Source of the DNA: a bacterium
GTDB taxonomy: Bacteria; Bacillota; Bacilli; Lactobacillales; Streptococcaceae
Assembly (NCBI GenBank): GCA_905221195.1
Contig: CAJNCF010000005.1
Location: forward strand, 62,001 to 126,000
Length of the DNA stretch: 64,000 nt
Reading direction: 5' to 3'
Below the pieces are notes generated by a model that did no database searches, had not been told where the DNA came from, and worked only from the letters and a program-made list of their open reading frames with translations. The position numbers and the translations under genes were made by a program. Below, piece by piece: positions 32,651-42,521 of this stretch; position 1 is the first letter of the stretch; each line of letters starts with the position of its first letter.

Positions 32651-34354
32651 ATGACTGAATTAGATAAACGTCACCGCAGTAGCATTTATGACAGCATGGT
32701 AAAATCGCCAAACCGTGCTATGCTTCGTGCGACTGGTATGACAGATAAGGACTTTGAAACACCGATTGTAGGAGTGATTTCGACTTGGGCGGAAAATACA
32801 CCATGTAACATTCACTTGCATGATTTTGGGAAATTGGCGAAAGAAGGTGTCAAATCTGCAGGTGCTTGGCCTGTTCAGTTTGGAACTATTACCGTAGCGG
32901 ACGGGATTGCCATGGGAACGCCTGGTATGCGTTTCTCTTTGACATCTCGTGATATCATTGCGGACTCTATCGAGGCGGCTATGGGTGGTCACAACGTGGA
33001 TGCCTTCGTCGCTATCGGTGGCTGTGATAAGAACATGCCTGGTTCTATGATTGCTATTGCCAACATGGACATTCCAGCCATTTTCGCCTATGGTGGAACC
33101 ATTGCACCGGGAAATCTTGATGGCAAAGACATTGACTTGGTTTCTGTTTTTGAGGGAATCGGAAAATGGAACCACGGTGACATGACAGCTGAGGACGTGA
33201 AACGTCTTGAATGTAATGCCTGCCCTGGCCCTGGTGGTTGTGGTGGTATGTATACAGCTAATACCATGGCGACTGCTATCGAAGTTCTAGGGATGAGTTT
33301 GCCAGGATCTTCCTCTCACCCAGCTGAATCAGCTGACAAGAAAGAAGATATCGAAGCAGCAGGACGTGCTGTTGTTAAGATGCTGGAGCTTGGTCTCAAA
33401 CCATCAGATATCTTGACTCGTGAAGCCTTTGAAGATGCTATCACTGTAACTATGGCTCTTGGTGGTTCTACAAATGCCACTCTTCACTTGCTTGCCATTG
33501 CCCATGCGGCTAATGTTGATTTGTCACTTGAGGACTTCAATACAATCCAAGAGCGCGTGCCTCACTTGGCCGACTTGAAACCATCTGGTCAGTATGTCTT
33601 CCAAGACCTCTACGAAGTCGGTGGTGTGCCTGCGGTTATGAAATACCTTTTGGCAAATGGCTTCCTTCATGGAGACCGCATCACATGCACTGGTAAGACT
33701 GTTGCTGAGAACTTGGCTGACTTTGCAGACCTCACACCAGGTCAAAAAGTCATCATGCCACTTGAAAATCCAAAACGTGCAGACGGTCCGCTTATCATCT
33801 TGAACGGGAACCTTGCCCCTGATGGAGCGGTTGCCAAGGTATCAGGTGTGAAGGTGCGCCGTCACGTTGGACCAGCTAAGGTCTTTGACTCAGAAGAAGA
33901 TGCGATTCAGGCTGTTCTGACAGATGAAATCGTTGATGGCGATGTTGTCGTTGTTCGTTTCGTTGGACCTAAGGGTGGTCCTGGTATGCCTGAGATGCTG
34001 TCACTTTCATCCATGATTGTTGGTAAAGGTCAAGGAGACAAGGTTGCCCTCTTGACGGATGGTCGTTTCTCTGGTGGTACTTATGGTCTGGTTGTCGGAC
34101 ATATCGCTCCTGAAGCTCAGGACGGTGGACCGATTGCCTACCTCCGTACAGGTGATATCGTTACGGTTGACCAAGATACCAAAGAAATTTCCATGGCCGT
34201 ATCGGAAGAAGAACTTGAAAAACGTAAGGCAGAAACAACCTTGCCACCACTTTACAGCCGTGGTGTCCTCGGTAAATATGCCCATATCGTATCGTCTGCT
34301 TCACGCGGAGCCGTGACAGACTTCTGGAATATGGATAAGTCAGGTAAAAAATAA
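32651..34354 (+). CDS. ilvD: Dihydroxy-acid dehydratase
   Basis: The 567-aa enzyme converts dihydroxy-acids to 2-keto acids in valine, leucine and isoleucine synthesis. Iron-sulfur ligands are seen in [12 protein letters not shown] (near residue 120) and [17 protein letters not shown] (near residue 188); [20 protein letters not shown] near residue 465 is the other signature. GGGAGGGATAAG precedes the ATG, and an extended -10 (TGCTATAAT) lies about 30 bases upstream. The gene is alone, followed by a terminator. The Fe-S assembly factor gene lies convergent just downstream. Confidence 0.97.
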   Translation: MTELDKRHRSSIYDSMVKSPNRAMLRATGMTDKDFETPIVGVISTWAENTPCNIHLHDFGKLAKEGVKSAGAWPVQFGTITVADGIAMGTPGMRFSLTSRDIIADSIEAAMGGHNVDAFVAIGGCDKNMPGSMIAIANMDIPAIFAYGGTIAPGNLDGKDIDLVSVFEGIGKWNHGDMTAEDVKRLECNACPGPGGCGGMYTANTMATAIEVLGMSLPGSSSHPAESADKKEDIEAAGRAVVKMLELGLKPSDILTREAFEDAITVTMALGGSTNATLHLLAIAHAANVDLSLEDFNTIQERVPHLADLKPSGQYVFQDLYEVGGVPAVMKYLLANGFLHGDRITCTGKTVAENLADFADLTPGQKVIMPLENPKRADGPLIILNGNLAPDGAVAKVSGVKVRRHVGPAKVFDSEEDAIQAVLTDEIVDGDVVVVRFVGPKGGPGMPEMLSLSSMIVGKGQGDKVALLTDGRFSGGTYGLVVGHIAPEAQDGGPIAYLRTGDIVTVDQDTKEISMAVSEEELEKRKAETTLPPLYSRGVLGKYAHIVSSASRGAVTDFWNMDKSGKK

Positions 34355-34357
34355 ACT

Positions 34358-34393
34358 CAAAAAGCAAGCCAATTTCGGCTTGCTTCTTTTTAT
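34358..34393 (+). terminator. ilvD terminator
   Basis: AAGCAAGCC pairs with GGCTTGCTT around AATTTC, followed by CTTTTT. Confidence 0.85.
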
Positions 34394-34414
34394 CTTCAAA
34401 AGTAATTTTCCTGC

Positions 34415-34756
34415 TTAACGAGGTGGCAGTCCAAGGGCAATACGGCCGTAGCGACTGATTCGTGTGATCTTCCAGGCAGGCGACCAGGTAACTTCAACCT
34501 TGACATCTTCGATACCCTCGATTTGTTTGAGACCTGCAACGATTTCGATAGGCAGGCTTTCGGCACAATCGCAGGCTGTGTCAGTGAAGGTCATGACAAT
34601 CTTACAGAGCCCCGTTTCATCCAGATTGATTTCATAAATCAGCCCTAGATTGTACACATCCAATTCCACATCTGTATCAAAAACCTTCTCTAGTTTTTCG
34701 ATAATTTGGTCTTGTAAGGCCAAAGCGCGGTCATTGATTTTGATATCGTCTCTCAT
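34415..34756 (-). CDS. MIP18/DUF59-family metal-sulfur cluster assembly factor
   Basis: The 113-aa protein is a stand-alone MIP18 (PaaD/SufT-like, PF01883) domain: VFDTDVELDVYNLGLIYEI, IVMTFTDTACDCAESLP with a conserved cysteine pair, and VEVTWSPAWKI. Such proteins help assemble or deliver iron-sulfur clusters. It lies convergent to ilvD, whose product needs such a cluster; that link is suggestive only. AGGGACTGCTATG at the start gives a fair ribosome site. Confidence 0.85.
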   Translation of the reverse strand: MRDDIKINDRALALQDQIIEKLEKVFDTDVELDVYNLGLIYEINLDETGLCKIVMTFTDTACDCAESLPIEIVAGLKQIEGIEDVKVEVTWSPAWKITRISRYGRIALGLPPR

Positions 34757-34880
34757 AGCAGTCCCTCCACGTGATAAATATCCTCTATTTTCTCATAATT
34801 CTGACAATTTGGCAAGTTTTTGATGAATTTTCTGAAAAAATATGATAACATAAAGAAAAGGCTGAATTAAGGAGAAGTCT

Positions 34881-35732
34881 ATGGAGCAGATTGGAAAAGT
34901 CTTTAGACAATTACGAGAGTCAAGAAATATCTCGCTGAGACAGGCGACTGGGGGACAATTTTCGCCCTCCATGTTATCCCGCTTTGAAACTGGTCAGAGT
35001 GAGCTTTCGGTGGAAAAGTTTCTATTTGCCCTAGAAAATATATCTGCTAGTGTAGAGGAAATCCTCTTTCTAGCTAGAGGTTTTCAGTATGATACAGATT
35101 CTGAGTTGAGAAAAGAAATCACAGATGTCTTGGATATAAAGAATATAGCACCTCTTGAAGACTTGTATCGCAAGGAATATCAAAAGCATGCCCATTCTCA
35201 AAACAAACAGAAACATATTTTAAATGCCATTATTATCAAGTCTTATATGAAGAGTCTGGATGAAAGGGTAGAGTTAACGGCAGAGGAAGGGAAAGTCCTT
35301 CATGACTACTTGTTTTCTACTGAAATTTGGGGAATCTATGAACTCAATTTGTTCTCAGTTAGTTCTCCATTCTTATCTGTTGCTCTTTTTACTAGATATG
35401 TACGAGAAATGGTTCGAAAATCTGATTTTCTAATGGAAATGTCTGTTAATCGAAACCTGTTTCACACCATGCTATTGAATGGTTTTTTAGCCAGCATTGA
35501 GTGTGAAGAATTTACCAATGCCTCTTATTTTAAACGTGTCATCAAAGAGCATTTCTACAAGGAAAATGAGACCTATTTCCGAATTGTCTATTTGTGGGCA
35601 GAAGGTCTCCTTGATAGCAAGCAGGGTAGAGTCAAGGAAGGTCAGAAAAAGATGGAAGATGCTGTCCGTATTTTTGAGATGCTTGGCTGTCACAAATCTG
35701 CCGAATACTATAGAAAAACGACCGATTGTTGA
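34881..35732 (+). CDS. Rgg/GadR/MutR-family transcriptional regulator
   Basis: The 283-aa protein has an N-terminal XRE helix-turn-helix (IGKVFRQLRESRNISLRQAT, LSRFETGQSELSVEKF) and a helical C-terminal region of TPR-like repeats, as in Rgg proteins that bind short peptide pheromones. TTAAGGAGAAG precedes the ATG. No SHP-type short hydrophobic peptide gene was seen beside it, so it may be a stand-alone Rgg or answer a peptide made elsewhere. An MFS transporter gene follows 197 bases later and may be its target. Confidence 0.88.
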   Translation: MEQIGKVFRQLRESRNISLRQATGGQFSPSMLSRFETGQSELSVEKFLFALENISASVEEILFLARGFQYDTDSELRKEITDVLDIKNIAPLEDLYRKEYQKHAHSQNKQKHILNAIIIKSYMKSLDERVELTAEEGKVLHDYLFSTEIWGIYELNLFSVSSPFLSVALFTRYVREMVRKSDFLMEMSVNRNLFHTMLLNGFLASIECEEFTNASYFKRVIKEHFYKENETYFRIVYLWAEGLLDSKQGRVKEGQKKMEDAVRIFEMLGCHKSAEYYRKTTDC

Positions 35733-35929
35733 ATATCTGCAAACCAAGAAAATAATTTAAAATTTGAAGCGATAGAACTCTTGTCCTCTCTCATGTCATC
35801 AAAGAGATTTTATCGTTGTTTTACTTATTTTGTGTGTTGCATATATTCAAAAGTTTTCCTCTAAAATTTCTAAGTGCTATACTATAGTCATATTTCACAT
35901 AAAACTTCGAACAAGAAGGGAGATTACCT

Positions 35930-37177
35930 ATGAAATTATTGTTCAGAAATCAAGCTTATCGTCTCTTGACTTTGTCACGCTTCTTCAATGCTTTTGGTGC
36001 TTCAATTTTTAATCTGGTATTTATCGTCTATGCATCGACCTTGCCACAAGCCTCTTTTGCGGTTGCTATGGCGAATATTGTCATGATTCTTCCGACTTTC
36101 TTTACAGTTTTTGTAGGGATTCGGGCAGATTACACGAGGGACAAGGTCAAATGGATGACTTACAGCGGTTTGTTTCAGGCGGTTTTATTTTTTCTGGCAG
36201 CCCTAGTTGTTCAGCAAGCTAGTCTCTTTGCCTTTTCTAGCCTGTGTTTAATCAATGTCATTAGTGATGTCATCAGTGATTTTGCAGGTGGTTTGCGCAT
36301 GCCTCTCATTAAAGAAAAAGTAGCTGAAGAGGATTTGATGGAAGCTTATTCTTTTTCACAGTTTATCACCTATATTTCAGCCATTGGTGGTCAAGCTTTC
36401 GGAGTCTGGCTCTTAGGGCTATCGGTCAATAATTTTTCTCTCGTTGCGGGAATCAATGCCTGCTTTTTCCTAGTATCAGCCGTTATCCTCTTTTTAGGAA
36501 AAAGCAAATTGAGCCTGCCAATCTCATCTGCTGATGGTGAAAACCTAAAAAATGAGAAGCTTTCTATCAAAGACCAGTTCCTAACAATTTACCGAAATTT
36601 ACGTCTCGTTTTTCTTAAAGGTGGACAGAAAAACTTTGGTTTTATGCTCTTTGCAGTCTTGCTTATCAATGCCTTGGGTGGCGCTTTAGGAAGCATCTAT
36701 AACATCTTCTTTTTGAGCCATTCTCTTTTGGACTTTTCTTATACAGAGGCATTATTTATCAGTCAATTCTGTGCTTTGTTAGCAATCATGATCAGTAGCC
36801 TTACGGGCAATGATTATTTTGGGAAGCAGTCCTTGCCTAGATTGATGATGTGGGTGACAGTAGGACTCAGTCTAGTTGGTCTAGCTAATTTATTTAATCA
36901 AGTCGTACTTGGTTTACTATTTATCTGTTCAACTCTGTATGTGTCTGGTAAAGTTCAACCAAAGATTAGTGCCTTGCTCCTGAAAAATCTAGCTCCAGAG
37001 GTTCTAGCTCGTACCAGTAATTTTTTAGGTTTATTGTTCACCTTATCCATACCTGTGGGAACAGCTTGTTTTTCACTTATAGCTGTATGGAATATACAGT
37101 TGACTTGGATGCTATTTGTTGGTCTTTCCTTGCTAGCTATTCTTTTGACAGGTCTTAATCTCAAAAATGATATTTGA
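35930..37177 (+). CDS. Major facilitator superfamily transporter (415 aa)
   Basis: The product has twelve predicted membrane helices with an MFS N-terminal pattern (RLLTLSRFFNAFGASIFNLV, and a short loop VGIRADYTRDKVKW in place of the usual DRxGRR motif). This type is usually a drug or small-molecule exporter of the MFS_3 type. AAGAAGGGAG precedes the ATG and a TATACT -10 lies about 50 bases upstream. It follows an Rgg regulator gene. Substrate unknown. Confidence 0.85.
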   Translation: MKLLFRNQAYRLLTLSRFFNAFGASIFNLVFIVYASTLPQASFAVAMANIVMILPTFFTVFVGIRADYTRDKVKWMTYSGLFQAVLFFLAALVVQQASLFAFSSLCLINVISDVISDFAGGLRMPLIKEKVAEEDLMEAYSFSQFITYISAIGGQAFGVWLLGLSVNNFSLVAGINACFFLVSAVILFLGKSKLSLPISSADGENLKNEKLSIKDQFLTIYRNLRLVFLKGGQKNFGFMLFAVLLINALGGALGSIYNIFFLSHSLLDFSYTEALFISQFCALLAIMISSLTGNDYFGKQSLPRLMMWVTVGLSLVGLANLFNQVVLGLLFICSTLYVSGKVQPKISALLLKNLAPEVLARTSNFLGLLFTLSIPVGTACFSLIAVWNIQLTWMLFVGLSLLAILLTGLNLKNDI

Positions 37178-37254
37178 ATCCTAATTTTATTCATACTGTT
37201 TTAATCCTTCTATTTATGGTAGAATAAGACTATTAAGTTTAAAGAGGATTCCCT

Positions 37255-38535
37255 ATGAAATTACAAAAACCAAAAGGAACGCAGGATATTTTACCTGCTG
37301 AATCTGCCAAATGGCAGTACGTTGAGGGCTTTGCCCGTGAAATTTTCAAGCGCTATAACTATGCAGAAGTGCGCACGCCTATTTTTGAGCACTACGAGGT
37401 TATCAGTCGCTCTGTCGGAGATACAACGGATATCGTGACCAAGGAAATGTACGATTTCTATGACAAGGGTGACCGTCATATCACCCTCCGTCCAGAAGGA
37501 ACTGCGCCAGTTGTCCGTTCTTATGTGGAAAATAAACTCTTCGCTCCAGAAGTGCAAAAGCCAAGTAAGTTCTATTACATGGGCCCTATGTTCCGTTATG
37601 AGCGTCCGCAGGCAGGGCGTTTGCGCCAGTTCCACCAGATTGGTGTTGAGTGTTTTGGATCTAGCAATCCAGCTACCGATGTGGAAACTATCGCTATGGC
37701 AGCTCATTTCTTGAAAGAAATCGGCATCCAAGGTGTCAAATTGCACCTCAACACTCTTGGAAATCCTGAGAGCCGTGCAGCCTATCGTCAGGCCTTGATT
37801 GATTATTTGACACCGCTCAAGGAGACCTTGTCTAAGGATAGCCAGCGTCGCTTGGAGGAAAATCCTCTCCGTGTCTTGGACTCTAAGGAAAAAGAAGACA
37901 AGGTGGCAGTGGAGAATGCGCCGTCTATCTTGGATTTCCTTGATGAAGAAAGCCAAGCTCATTTTGATGCTGTGCGTCAGATGTTGGAAAATCTTGGAGT
38001 AGACTATATCATCGATACCAATATGGTGCGTGGTTTGGACTACTACAACCACACCATTTTTGAGTTTATCACTGAGATTGAGGGCAATGACTTGACAGTC
38101 TGTGCGGGTGGTCGCTACGATGGCTTGGTTGCTTACTTTGGTGGCCCTGAAACCGCTGGATTTGGTTTTGGACTTGGTGTAGAGCGCCTGCTTCTCATTC
38201 TTGAAAAGCAAGGTGTGGCCCTCCCTATCGAAAATGCCCTAGATGTCTATATCGTAGTCTTGGGCGAAGGAGCAAATATCAAGGCTTTGGAATTGGTACA
38301 GGCTCTTCGCCAACAAGGATTCAAAGCAGAGCGTGATTACCTCAACCGTAAGCTCAAAGCTCAGTTCAAGTCAGCCGATGTCTTTGCAGCTAAGACCCTC
38401 ATCACCCTAGGCGAGAGCGAAGTCGAAAGCGGACAAGTGACGGTCAAGAACAACCAAACCCGAGAAGAAGTGCAAGTATCACTTGATGCTATCAGCCAAA
38501 ACTTCTCAGAAATCTTTGAAAAATTAGGCTTTTAA
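37255..38535 (+). CDS. hisS: Histidyl-tRNA synthetase
   Basis: The 426-aa class II synthetase shows motif 1 ([16 protein letters not shown]), motif 2 ([19 protein letters not shown]), the histidine-specific [12 protein letters not shown] and CAGGRYDGL, and motif 3 ([13 protein letters not shown]). A C-terminal anticodon-binding domain follows from about residue 330. AAAGAGGATTCCC precedes the ATG. It is transcribed alone, with a terminator just after. Confidence 0.97.
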   Translation: MKLQKPKGTQDILPAESAKWQYVEGFAREIFKRYNYAEVRTPIFEHYEVISRSVGDTTDIVTKEMYDFYDKGDRHITLRPEGTAPVVRSYVENKLFAPEVQKPSKFYYMGPMFRYERPQAGRLRQFHQIGVECFGSSNPATDVETIAMAAHFLKEIGIQGVKLHLNTLGNPESRAAYRQALIDYLTPLKETLSKDSQRRLEENPLRVLDSKEKEDKVAVENAPSILDFLDEESQAHFDAVRQMLENLGVDYIIDTNMVRGLDYYNHTIFEFITEIEGNDLTVCAGGRYDGLVAYFGGPETAGFGFGLGVERLLLILEKQGVALPIENALDVYIVVLGEGANIKALELVQALRQQGFKAERDYLNRKLKAQFKSADVFAAKTLITLGESEVESGQVTVKNNQTREEVQVSLDAISQNFSEIFEKLGF

Positions 38536-38547
38536 TAGTAGAAAAAC

Positions 38548-38579
38548 TGGTCAGGATTTTACTCCTGACCTTTTTCTTT
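38548..38579 (+). terminator. hisS terminator
   Basis: GGTCAGGA pairs with TCCTGACC around TTTTAC, followed by TTTTTCTTTT. Confidence 0.85.
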
Positions 38580-38604
38580 TGCAAAATGACAAAAATCATA
38601 AACT

Positions 38605-38648
38605 TTTTGACAAATATGCTTGTCAAAAAGAAAAAGATGTGTTACAAT
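38605..38648 (+). promoter_or_regulatory. Promoter with perfect palindromic operator for the ABC module
   Basis: TTTTGACAA-n6-TTGTCAAAA (38605-38628) is a perfect 9-bp inverted repeat whose right arm holds the -35 TTGTCA (38620-38625). The -10 TACAAT (38643-38648) is 17 bases on. This is a typical repressor site; the small XRE gene two genes downstream is the obvious candidate. Confidence 0.75.
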
Positions 38649-38684
38649 AAATTCAAGTTAAGAAATAGGAAGCAGAAAGGAGCT

Positions 38685-38999
38685 ATGATGTGGGTAGTAT
38701 TTATACTATTTATGATTTTCTTTTATTCTAATAATTCTAAAAAAATCAAGAAACTAGAGAATAAAATCAAAAAGCTTGAGCGAAAAGAGAAAGGAAATAT
38801 AGAAATGTCAAGATTATTGCAAGAATTAATTGGGAAAAATCCAACAATCGTTGGACAAGTGTTTGGAACATCTTTATGGGAAGTTGTGGATGTTGATGAG
38901 GAATGGGTCAAACTACGTAGTGTTGATAAAGAGGGGAAAGAAAAATTCAAACTACAACGCATTGAGGATATCCAAACCGTTGAGTTTGACGGAAAGTAG
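38685..38999 (+). CDS. Small protein with N-terminal membrane helix and coiled coil (104 aa)
   Basis: From ATG 38685 (after AGAAAGGAGCT) the protein has one membrane helix (WVVFILFMIFFYSNNS), a lysine/glutamate-rich coiled coil (KKIKKLENKIKKLERKEK) and a small soluble tail (VVDVDEEWVKLRSVDKEGK) with a beta-rich look. A longer frame from 38586 was rejected because the promoter lies inside it. Function unknown. It leads the XRE/ABC module. Confidence 0.75.
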   Translation: MMWVVFILFMIFFYSNNSKKIKKLENKIKKLERKEKGNIEMSRLLQELIGKNPTIVGQVFGTSLWEVVDVDEEWVKLRSVDKEGKEKFKLQRIEDIQTVEFDGK

Positions 39000-39008
39000 G
39001 TGTGTAAC

Positions 39009-39215
39009 ATGCAACTAAAAAATCGTCTAAAAGAGCTGCGGGCTCGCGATGGCCTCAATCAAACCGAACTAGCCAAGCTAGCAGAGGTTTCCAGACAGAC
39101 CATTAGCCTATTAGAACGGGACGAATACACCCCGTCCGTTGTGATTGCCTTGAAAATATCTCAGATTTTCAACGAAACAGTCGAATCGGTATTTCGCTTG
39201 GAGGAGGATGAGTGA
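39009..39215 (+). CDS. Small XRE-family DNA-binding regulator (68 aa)
   Basis: The 68-aa protein is nearly all helix-turn-helix: LKNRLKELRARDGLNQTELAKLA, then VSRQTISLLERDEYTPSVV and a final FNETVESVFRLEEDE. Small repressors of this kind often sit before ABC exporter genes and bind palindromic sites. Start ATG 39009 was chosen; GTG 39000 abuts the previous stop. It overlaps the next gene by TGATG. It may repress the promoter palindrome at 38605-38628. Confidence 0.85.
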   Translation: MQLKNRLKELRARDGLNQTELAKLAEVSRQTISLLERDEYTPSVVIALKISQIFNETVESVFRLEEDE

Positions 39216-39403
39216 TGAACATGTATAGAGTGGTTTATTATATGAGTGTTCTTGCCCTTATTGTGAATGCCTTGGCTATGATTGGAACATTACTGGGTTG
39301 GTGCTATTTTGTTGAAAGTAAGTATTTGTTTTGGATTAACTTAGTCCTCTTGTCCATTTTCAATCGGTTGAAGAAAAAGGAGAAAGATGATGAACAAGTA
39401 TAA
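39215..39403 (+). CDS. Small two-helix membrane protein (62 aa)
   Basis: The protein has two hydrophobic helices (VVYYMSVLALIVNALAMIGT and YLFWINLVLLSIF) and a charged tail (KKKEKDDEQV). It overlaps the XRE stop and the next gene. The next gene's product is similar (YKVIYYVVAIAL), so the two are a tandem pair from duplication. Function unknown. Confidence 0.75.
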   Translation: MNMYRVVYYMSVLALIVNALAMIGTLLGWCYFVESKYLFWINLVLLSIFNRLKKKEKDDEQV

Positions 39404-39587
39404 AGTGATTTATTATGTAGTTGCCATAGCTTTATTAGTCAGCGTGTGTCTACTAATTGGAACAAATCTAGGATGGTTTGATCTCTATTACAGCGACCAA
39501 TTTGTTTGGGCCTACTTTGCTCTTATCCCAGTCGTTGACTGGATTGAAAAGAAAGCAAACAATTTAGCAAGTGAAAAAGGAGAATGA
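39390..39587 (+). CDS. Small two-helix membrane protein, paralogue of the preceding one (65 aa)
   Basis: AAAAAGGAGAAAG precedes ATG 39390 (ATG 39387 is adjacent). Two membrane helices are seen (KVIYYVVAIALLVSVCLLIG and FVWAYFALIPVVDW) with a charged end. Shared N-terminal (Y-x-V-x-YY) and G-x-N/L-x-GW patterns show common descent with the preceding gene. Function unknown; part of the same operon. Confidence 0.75.
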   Translation: MNKYKVIYYVVAIALLVSVCLLIGTNLGWFDLYYSDQFVWAYFALIPVVDWIEKKANNLASEKGE

Positions 39588-39589
39588 AT

Positions 39590-40327
39590 ATGAAAAAGAA
39601 ACGTGGATTGTTATTATTTTTAATGTCTATTGTCTTGGGAGGTTTCTTGGGCATGTTTGTAGGGATGTTTAAGGCACGTGCTGAATCCTACGAAATTATG
39701 TTAGATGTAAAAGTCTTGATACCATGGATATCAGCTATTTGTTTAGTATTAGGTTTCATTAGCATTCTTTTGACATTCAATTTCCTAAAGAAAAGCAGAA
39801 AATTTCATTCCTTGTATCAAGAGGAAATGGATGATGAGCTGAATGAAACCTACTATGTGCAAATGTATCGGAATCTCGAGTTTGGAACTATTGCTTTTAA
39901 TAGTGCAAGCGTAGCGATTTTATTGGCTCTCTTCATTTCAGGAAGTGAAGTAATTGTACTCGATATAAGCCATATAACCTTATCCCTTTCCTTTTTGGGA
40001 TTAGTGTTAGTTTTAAATGCTCAAAAATATCTTTTTAAGACCATTGCGATTGTTCGTCAGTTTGATTTAGTATTTTTCTCAACACCAAAGGATATCTTGG
40101 ACCATTTCGATTCTTATGATGAAGGGGAGCGCAAGGCTAATTTGGAACAGAGTTTTCGGATTTTATTCCAATTAAATAACTATGTCTTGCCAGCTTTGTA
40201 CTTTCTGATTGCTCTCTTTTCCTTACTGACAGGAGAGATTCAGTTACTAGCTTTCTTGCTTGTCGGAGCTATCCATATTTATATCAATGTGATGCAAATA
40301 CCTATGGTAAAACGCTATTTCAAATAA
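39590..40327 (+). CDS. DUF3169-like membrane protein (245 aa)
   Basis: The protein has six or so membrane helices in pairs, with a central soluble part (FHSLYQEEMDDELNETYYVQ) and LDHFDSYDEGERKANLEQSF near residue 168, a pattern I associate with DUF3169 (PF11368). Function unknown. ATG 39590 has AAAAAGGAG at seven bases; ATG 39584 is too close. Such genes often stand beside small XRE regulators and ABC exporters, as here. Confidence 0.75.
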   Translation: MKKKRGLLLFLMSIVLGGFLGMFVGMFKARAESYEIMLDVKVLIPWISAICLVLGFISILLTFNFLKKSRKFHSLYQEEMDDELNETYYVQMYRNLEFGTIAFNSASVAILLALFISGSEVIVLDISHITLSLSFLGLVLVLNAQKYLFKTIAIVRQFDLVFFSTPKDILDHFDSYDEGERKANLEQSFRILFQLNNYVLPALYFLIALFSLLTGEIQLLAFLLVGAIHIYINVMQIPMVKRYFK

Positions 40328-40337
40328 AGGAGTTTCT

Positions 40338-41162
40338 ATGATTCGTGTTGAAAATGTAAGCAAAAGTTTTGGGAGCAAAAAAGCTCTTCACCAGATTTCT
40401 TTTGAGATTAAGGAGGGTGAAATCTTTGGTTTTCTTGGACCTTCTGGCTCAGGTAAAACAACCATGATCAATGTCTTGACAGGTCAGTTGGCTGCAGATC
40501 AAGGTAACACAATTTTGTTAGGCAAGAATTCTCAAGATTTAACCTCAAATGATTTAGAACAAATCGGTATAGTTAGTGATGGCAGTGGTTTTTATGAAAA
40601 GATGAGTCTTTACAAAAATCTGCTCATTTACGCTAAGTTATATGGTCTCAAGTCAGATAGAGTAGTTCAGGTGCTCCAACAGGTTGGATTGGCAGATGCT
40701 AAAGACATTATCGCAGAAAAGTTATCTACTGGAATGAAACAACGAATGTTCTTGGCCCGTGCCCTTCTTAATGCTCCTAAGATTCTCTTTCTAGATGAGC
40801 CAACCAGTGGCTTAGACCCTACAACATCTAAGATGATTCATACCCTACTTCAAGAATTAAAGCAGGCGGGGACAACTATCTTTCTGACCACGCATGATAT
40901 GCATGAAGCAACTCTGCTTTGTGATCGCTTATCTCTTTTGAATAAGGGGAATTTAATAGAGTATGGAAGTCCACAGGATATTATCCAGAAGTATCATGTG
41001 GATAAGAAAGTACATGTGGTTTATAATGATGGACGAGAACAGATAGTTCCATTTGAAGAATTACCACAATTAGACACGACAGATTTGATGGTGGTTCACT
41101 CTTGTGAGCCGACTTTAGAAGAGATCTTTATCAGATTGACAGGAGAAAAGTTAGATGTTTAG
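40338..41162 (+). CDS. ABC exporter ATP-binding protein (274 aa)
   Basis: Walker A (GPSGSGKTT, near residue 37), signature LSTGMKQR (near residue 134), Walker B KILFLDEPTSGLDP and the switch histidine (LTTHD) are all intact. The C-terminal part (SCEPTLEEIFIRLTGEKLDV) is as in drug or peptide exporter ATPases. It overlaps the permease gene by eight bases. A close paralogue of equal length lies at 57100-57924. Substrate unknown; peptide or bacteriocin defence is possible. Confidence 0.93.
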   Translation: MIRVENVSKSFGSKKALHQISFEIKEGEIFGFLGPSGSGKTTMINVLTGQLAADQGNTILLGKNSQDLTSNDLEQIGIVSDGSGFYEKMSLYKNLLIYAKLYGLKSDRVVQVLQQVGLADAKDIIAEKLSTGMKQRMFLARALLNAPKILFLDEPTSGLDPTTSKMIHTLLQELKQAGTTIFLTTHDMHEATLLCDRLSLLNKGNLIEYGSPQDIIQKYHVDKKVHVVYNDGREQIVPFEELPQLDTTDLMVVHSCEPTLEEIFIRLTGEKLDV

Positions 41163-41853
41163 AAAATTAAATGCCCTACTATGGTTAAGAGTGCAAGTTC
41201 TTATTAGCAATTCAAGTTTGTTAGCGACTCTATTGATGCCTTTTGGTACTGCTGTTCTATATAATGAATTGTCAAATAAGAATGGACAATTGAGCCTATT
41301 TTTATTATCTGCTAGCTTGACGATGGTCTTGAGCATGGGAAGTGGTTATATGGTATCGATTATGATGGCAGAAGATAAGGAAAAACGAAATCTTAAATCA
41401 CTCATTCTAAGTGGTGTGACAGCAACAGAATATACTTTCAGTATGCTCGTTCTCCCTATTCTGATAATGTTGCTTGCTATGATTGCACTTCCCATCTATC
41501 TTAGAGTAGATGTATCTGGTTATTTATTTGCCTACGTTATCTATTTGCTCCTAGCAACGATTAGTATTATTTTTCTCAACCTTCTAATCGGTGCGGTTTC
41601 AGATACTCAATCTAAAGCGCAAGTTTATAGTATCTTCCCTATGTTAATTGTCTCTTTTTTACCTATAATTGCTCTTCAAAATGATACGGCTCAGAAAGTG
41701 TTAGATTACTCGTTCGTCGGTCCTATTGTAAATCTTTTAAATAAAAAAGGTGGAGAAATATCTTTTTCTAATATTGGTATGTTACTTGCCTGGGTACTTG
41801 TGTTAGGAATAGCGAACCTCTTTGTATTGAAAAACAGCTATAAAGCAAGATAG
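41155..41853 (+). CDS. ABC-2 type permease (232 aa)
   Basis: Six membrane helices are seen, with the typical ABC-2 second-helix segment and EDKEKRNLKSLILSGVTATE loop that contacts the ATPase. The start overlaps the ATPase gene. It pairs with the ATPase to form an exporter. A paralogue lies at 57917-58666 and shares the phrase AEDKEKR/AEEKEKR and the QSKAQVYSIFPML/QTQAQVYGLIPML segment. Confidence 0.88.
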   Translation: MFRKLNALLWLRVQVLISNSSLLATLLMPFGTAVLYNELSNKNGQLSLFLLSASLTMVLSMGSGYMVSIMMAEDKEKRNLKSLILSGVTATEYTFSMLVLPILIMLLAMIALPIYLRVDVSGYLFAYVIYLLLATISIIFLNLLIGAVSDTQSKAQVYSIFPMLIVSFLPIIALQNDTAQKVLDYSFVGPIVNLLNKKGGEISFSNIGMLLAWVLVLGIANLFVLKNSYKAR

Positions 41854-41862
41854 GAGACCTTT

Positions 41863-42504
41863 ATGAAACTACTTAAAAACCTTGGCTGGTTTCTTCTAGC
41901 CATTCTATCCTTTTACTTTATCTATGGTCTGGTTCAGAGCATGGCGCTGTCAGCTCTTGGACTAGGGGCTTCAATCTTTGGAGTCTTACCACTTTATGTC
42001 GTCCTGTCAGGGGCCTATGTTTATGGAGTTTACAGATGGTATCAGACAGAAAAGGTTAGCATCCAGACGACTGCTTTTAATCGTCATATCTGGTTGCCTA
42101 CTCTGGTTTTGCTAGTGGCGATTACAGCCCAGTTCTTTTTACCAGAAGATCCGTCGGTCAATCAACAAATTGTATCACAGCTGACAGTTGCTCAGCCTGT
42201 CTTTGGTTTCTTTATGGTAGTGGTCTTTGCTCCTTTGACGGAAGAACTTATCTTTAGAGGGATGTTGGCACGCTACCTCTTTCCTAAACAGGACAACAGC
42301 AAACAAACCCTGATTTTCCTTCTGGTAACTAGTGTTCTATTTGCCTTGATTCATTTCCCAGGTGATGTGCAACAATTTTTTGTCTATTTTAGCCTTGGTT
42401 TTAGCTTGGGCTTGGCTTATATTAGCAGAAAAGGTCTGGTCTACAGTATTTCTCTCCACGCTTTGAATAATTTAGTCGGCTTTTTGATGATTCTCATGCT
42501 ATAA
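41863..42504 (+). CDS. CPBP (CAAX/Abi) family intramembrane metalloprotease
   Basis: The 213-aa membrane protein has the motif EELIFRGML near residue 126 (EExxxR), a FALIHFPGD segment near residue 163 (with the second metal-binding histidine) and a SLHALNN end near 203. These define CPBP proteases, often linked with bacteriocin immunity in streptococci. Its place after an ABC exporter fits such a role, which is unproven. AGGAGACC precedes the ATG. Confidence 0.88.
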   Translation: MKLLKNLGWFLLAILSFYFIYGLVQSMALSALGLGASIFGVLPLYVVLSGAYVYGVYRWYQTEKVSIQTTAFNRHIWLPTLVLLVAITAQFFLPEDPSVNQQIVSQLTVAQPVFGFFMVVVFAPLTEELIFRGMLARYLFPKQDNSKQTLIFLLVTSVLFALIHFPGDVQQFFVYFSLGFSLGLAYISRKGLVYSISLHALNNLVGFLMILML

Positions 42505-42521
42505 TAGAGTCAGGAGGTCAC

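Noticed and set aside
36955..37194. Small minus-strand gene at the end of the MFS gene
   Set aside because: Shadow of the MFS gene; basic low-complexity product with no ribosome site.
37291..38211. Minus-strand open frame of 306 codons inside hisS
   Set aside because: It lies fully antisense to a clear hisS gene, and its product has no recognisable domain.
38586..38684. Longer start for the 104-aa coiled-coil protein
   Set aside because: The promoter and palindrome lie inside this stretch, and a proper ribosome site precedes ATG 38685.
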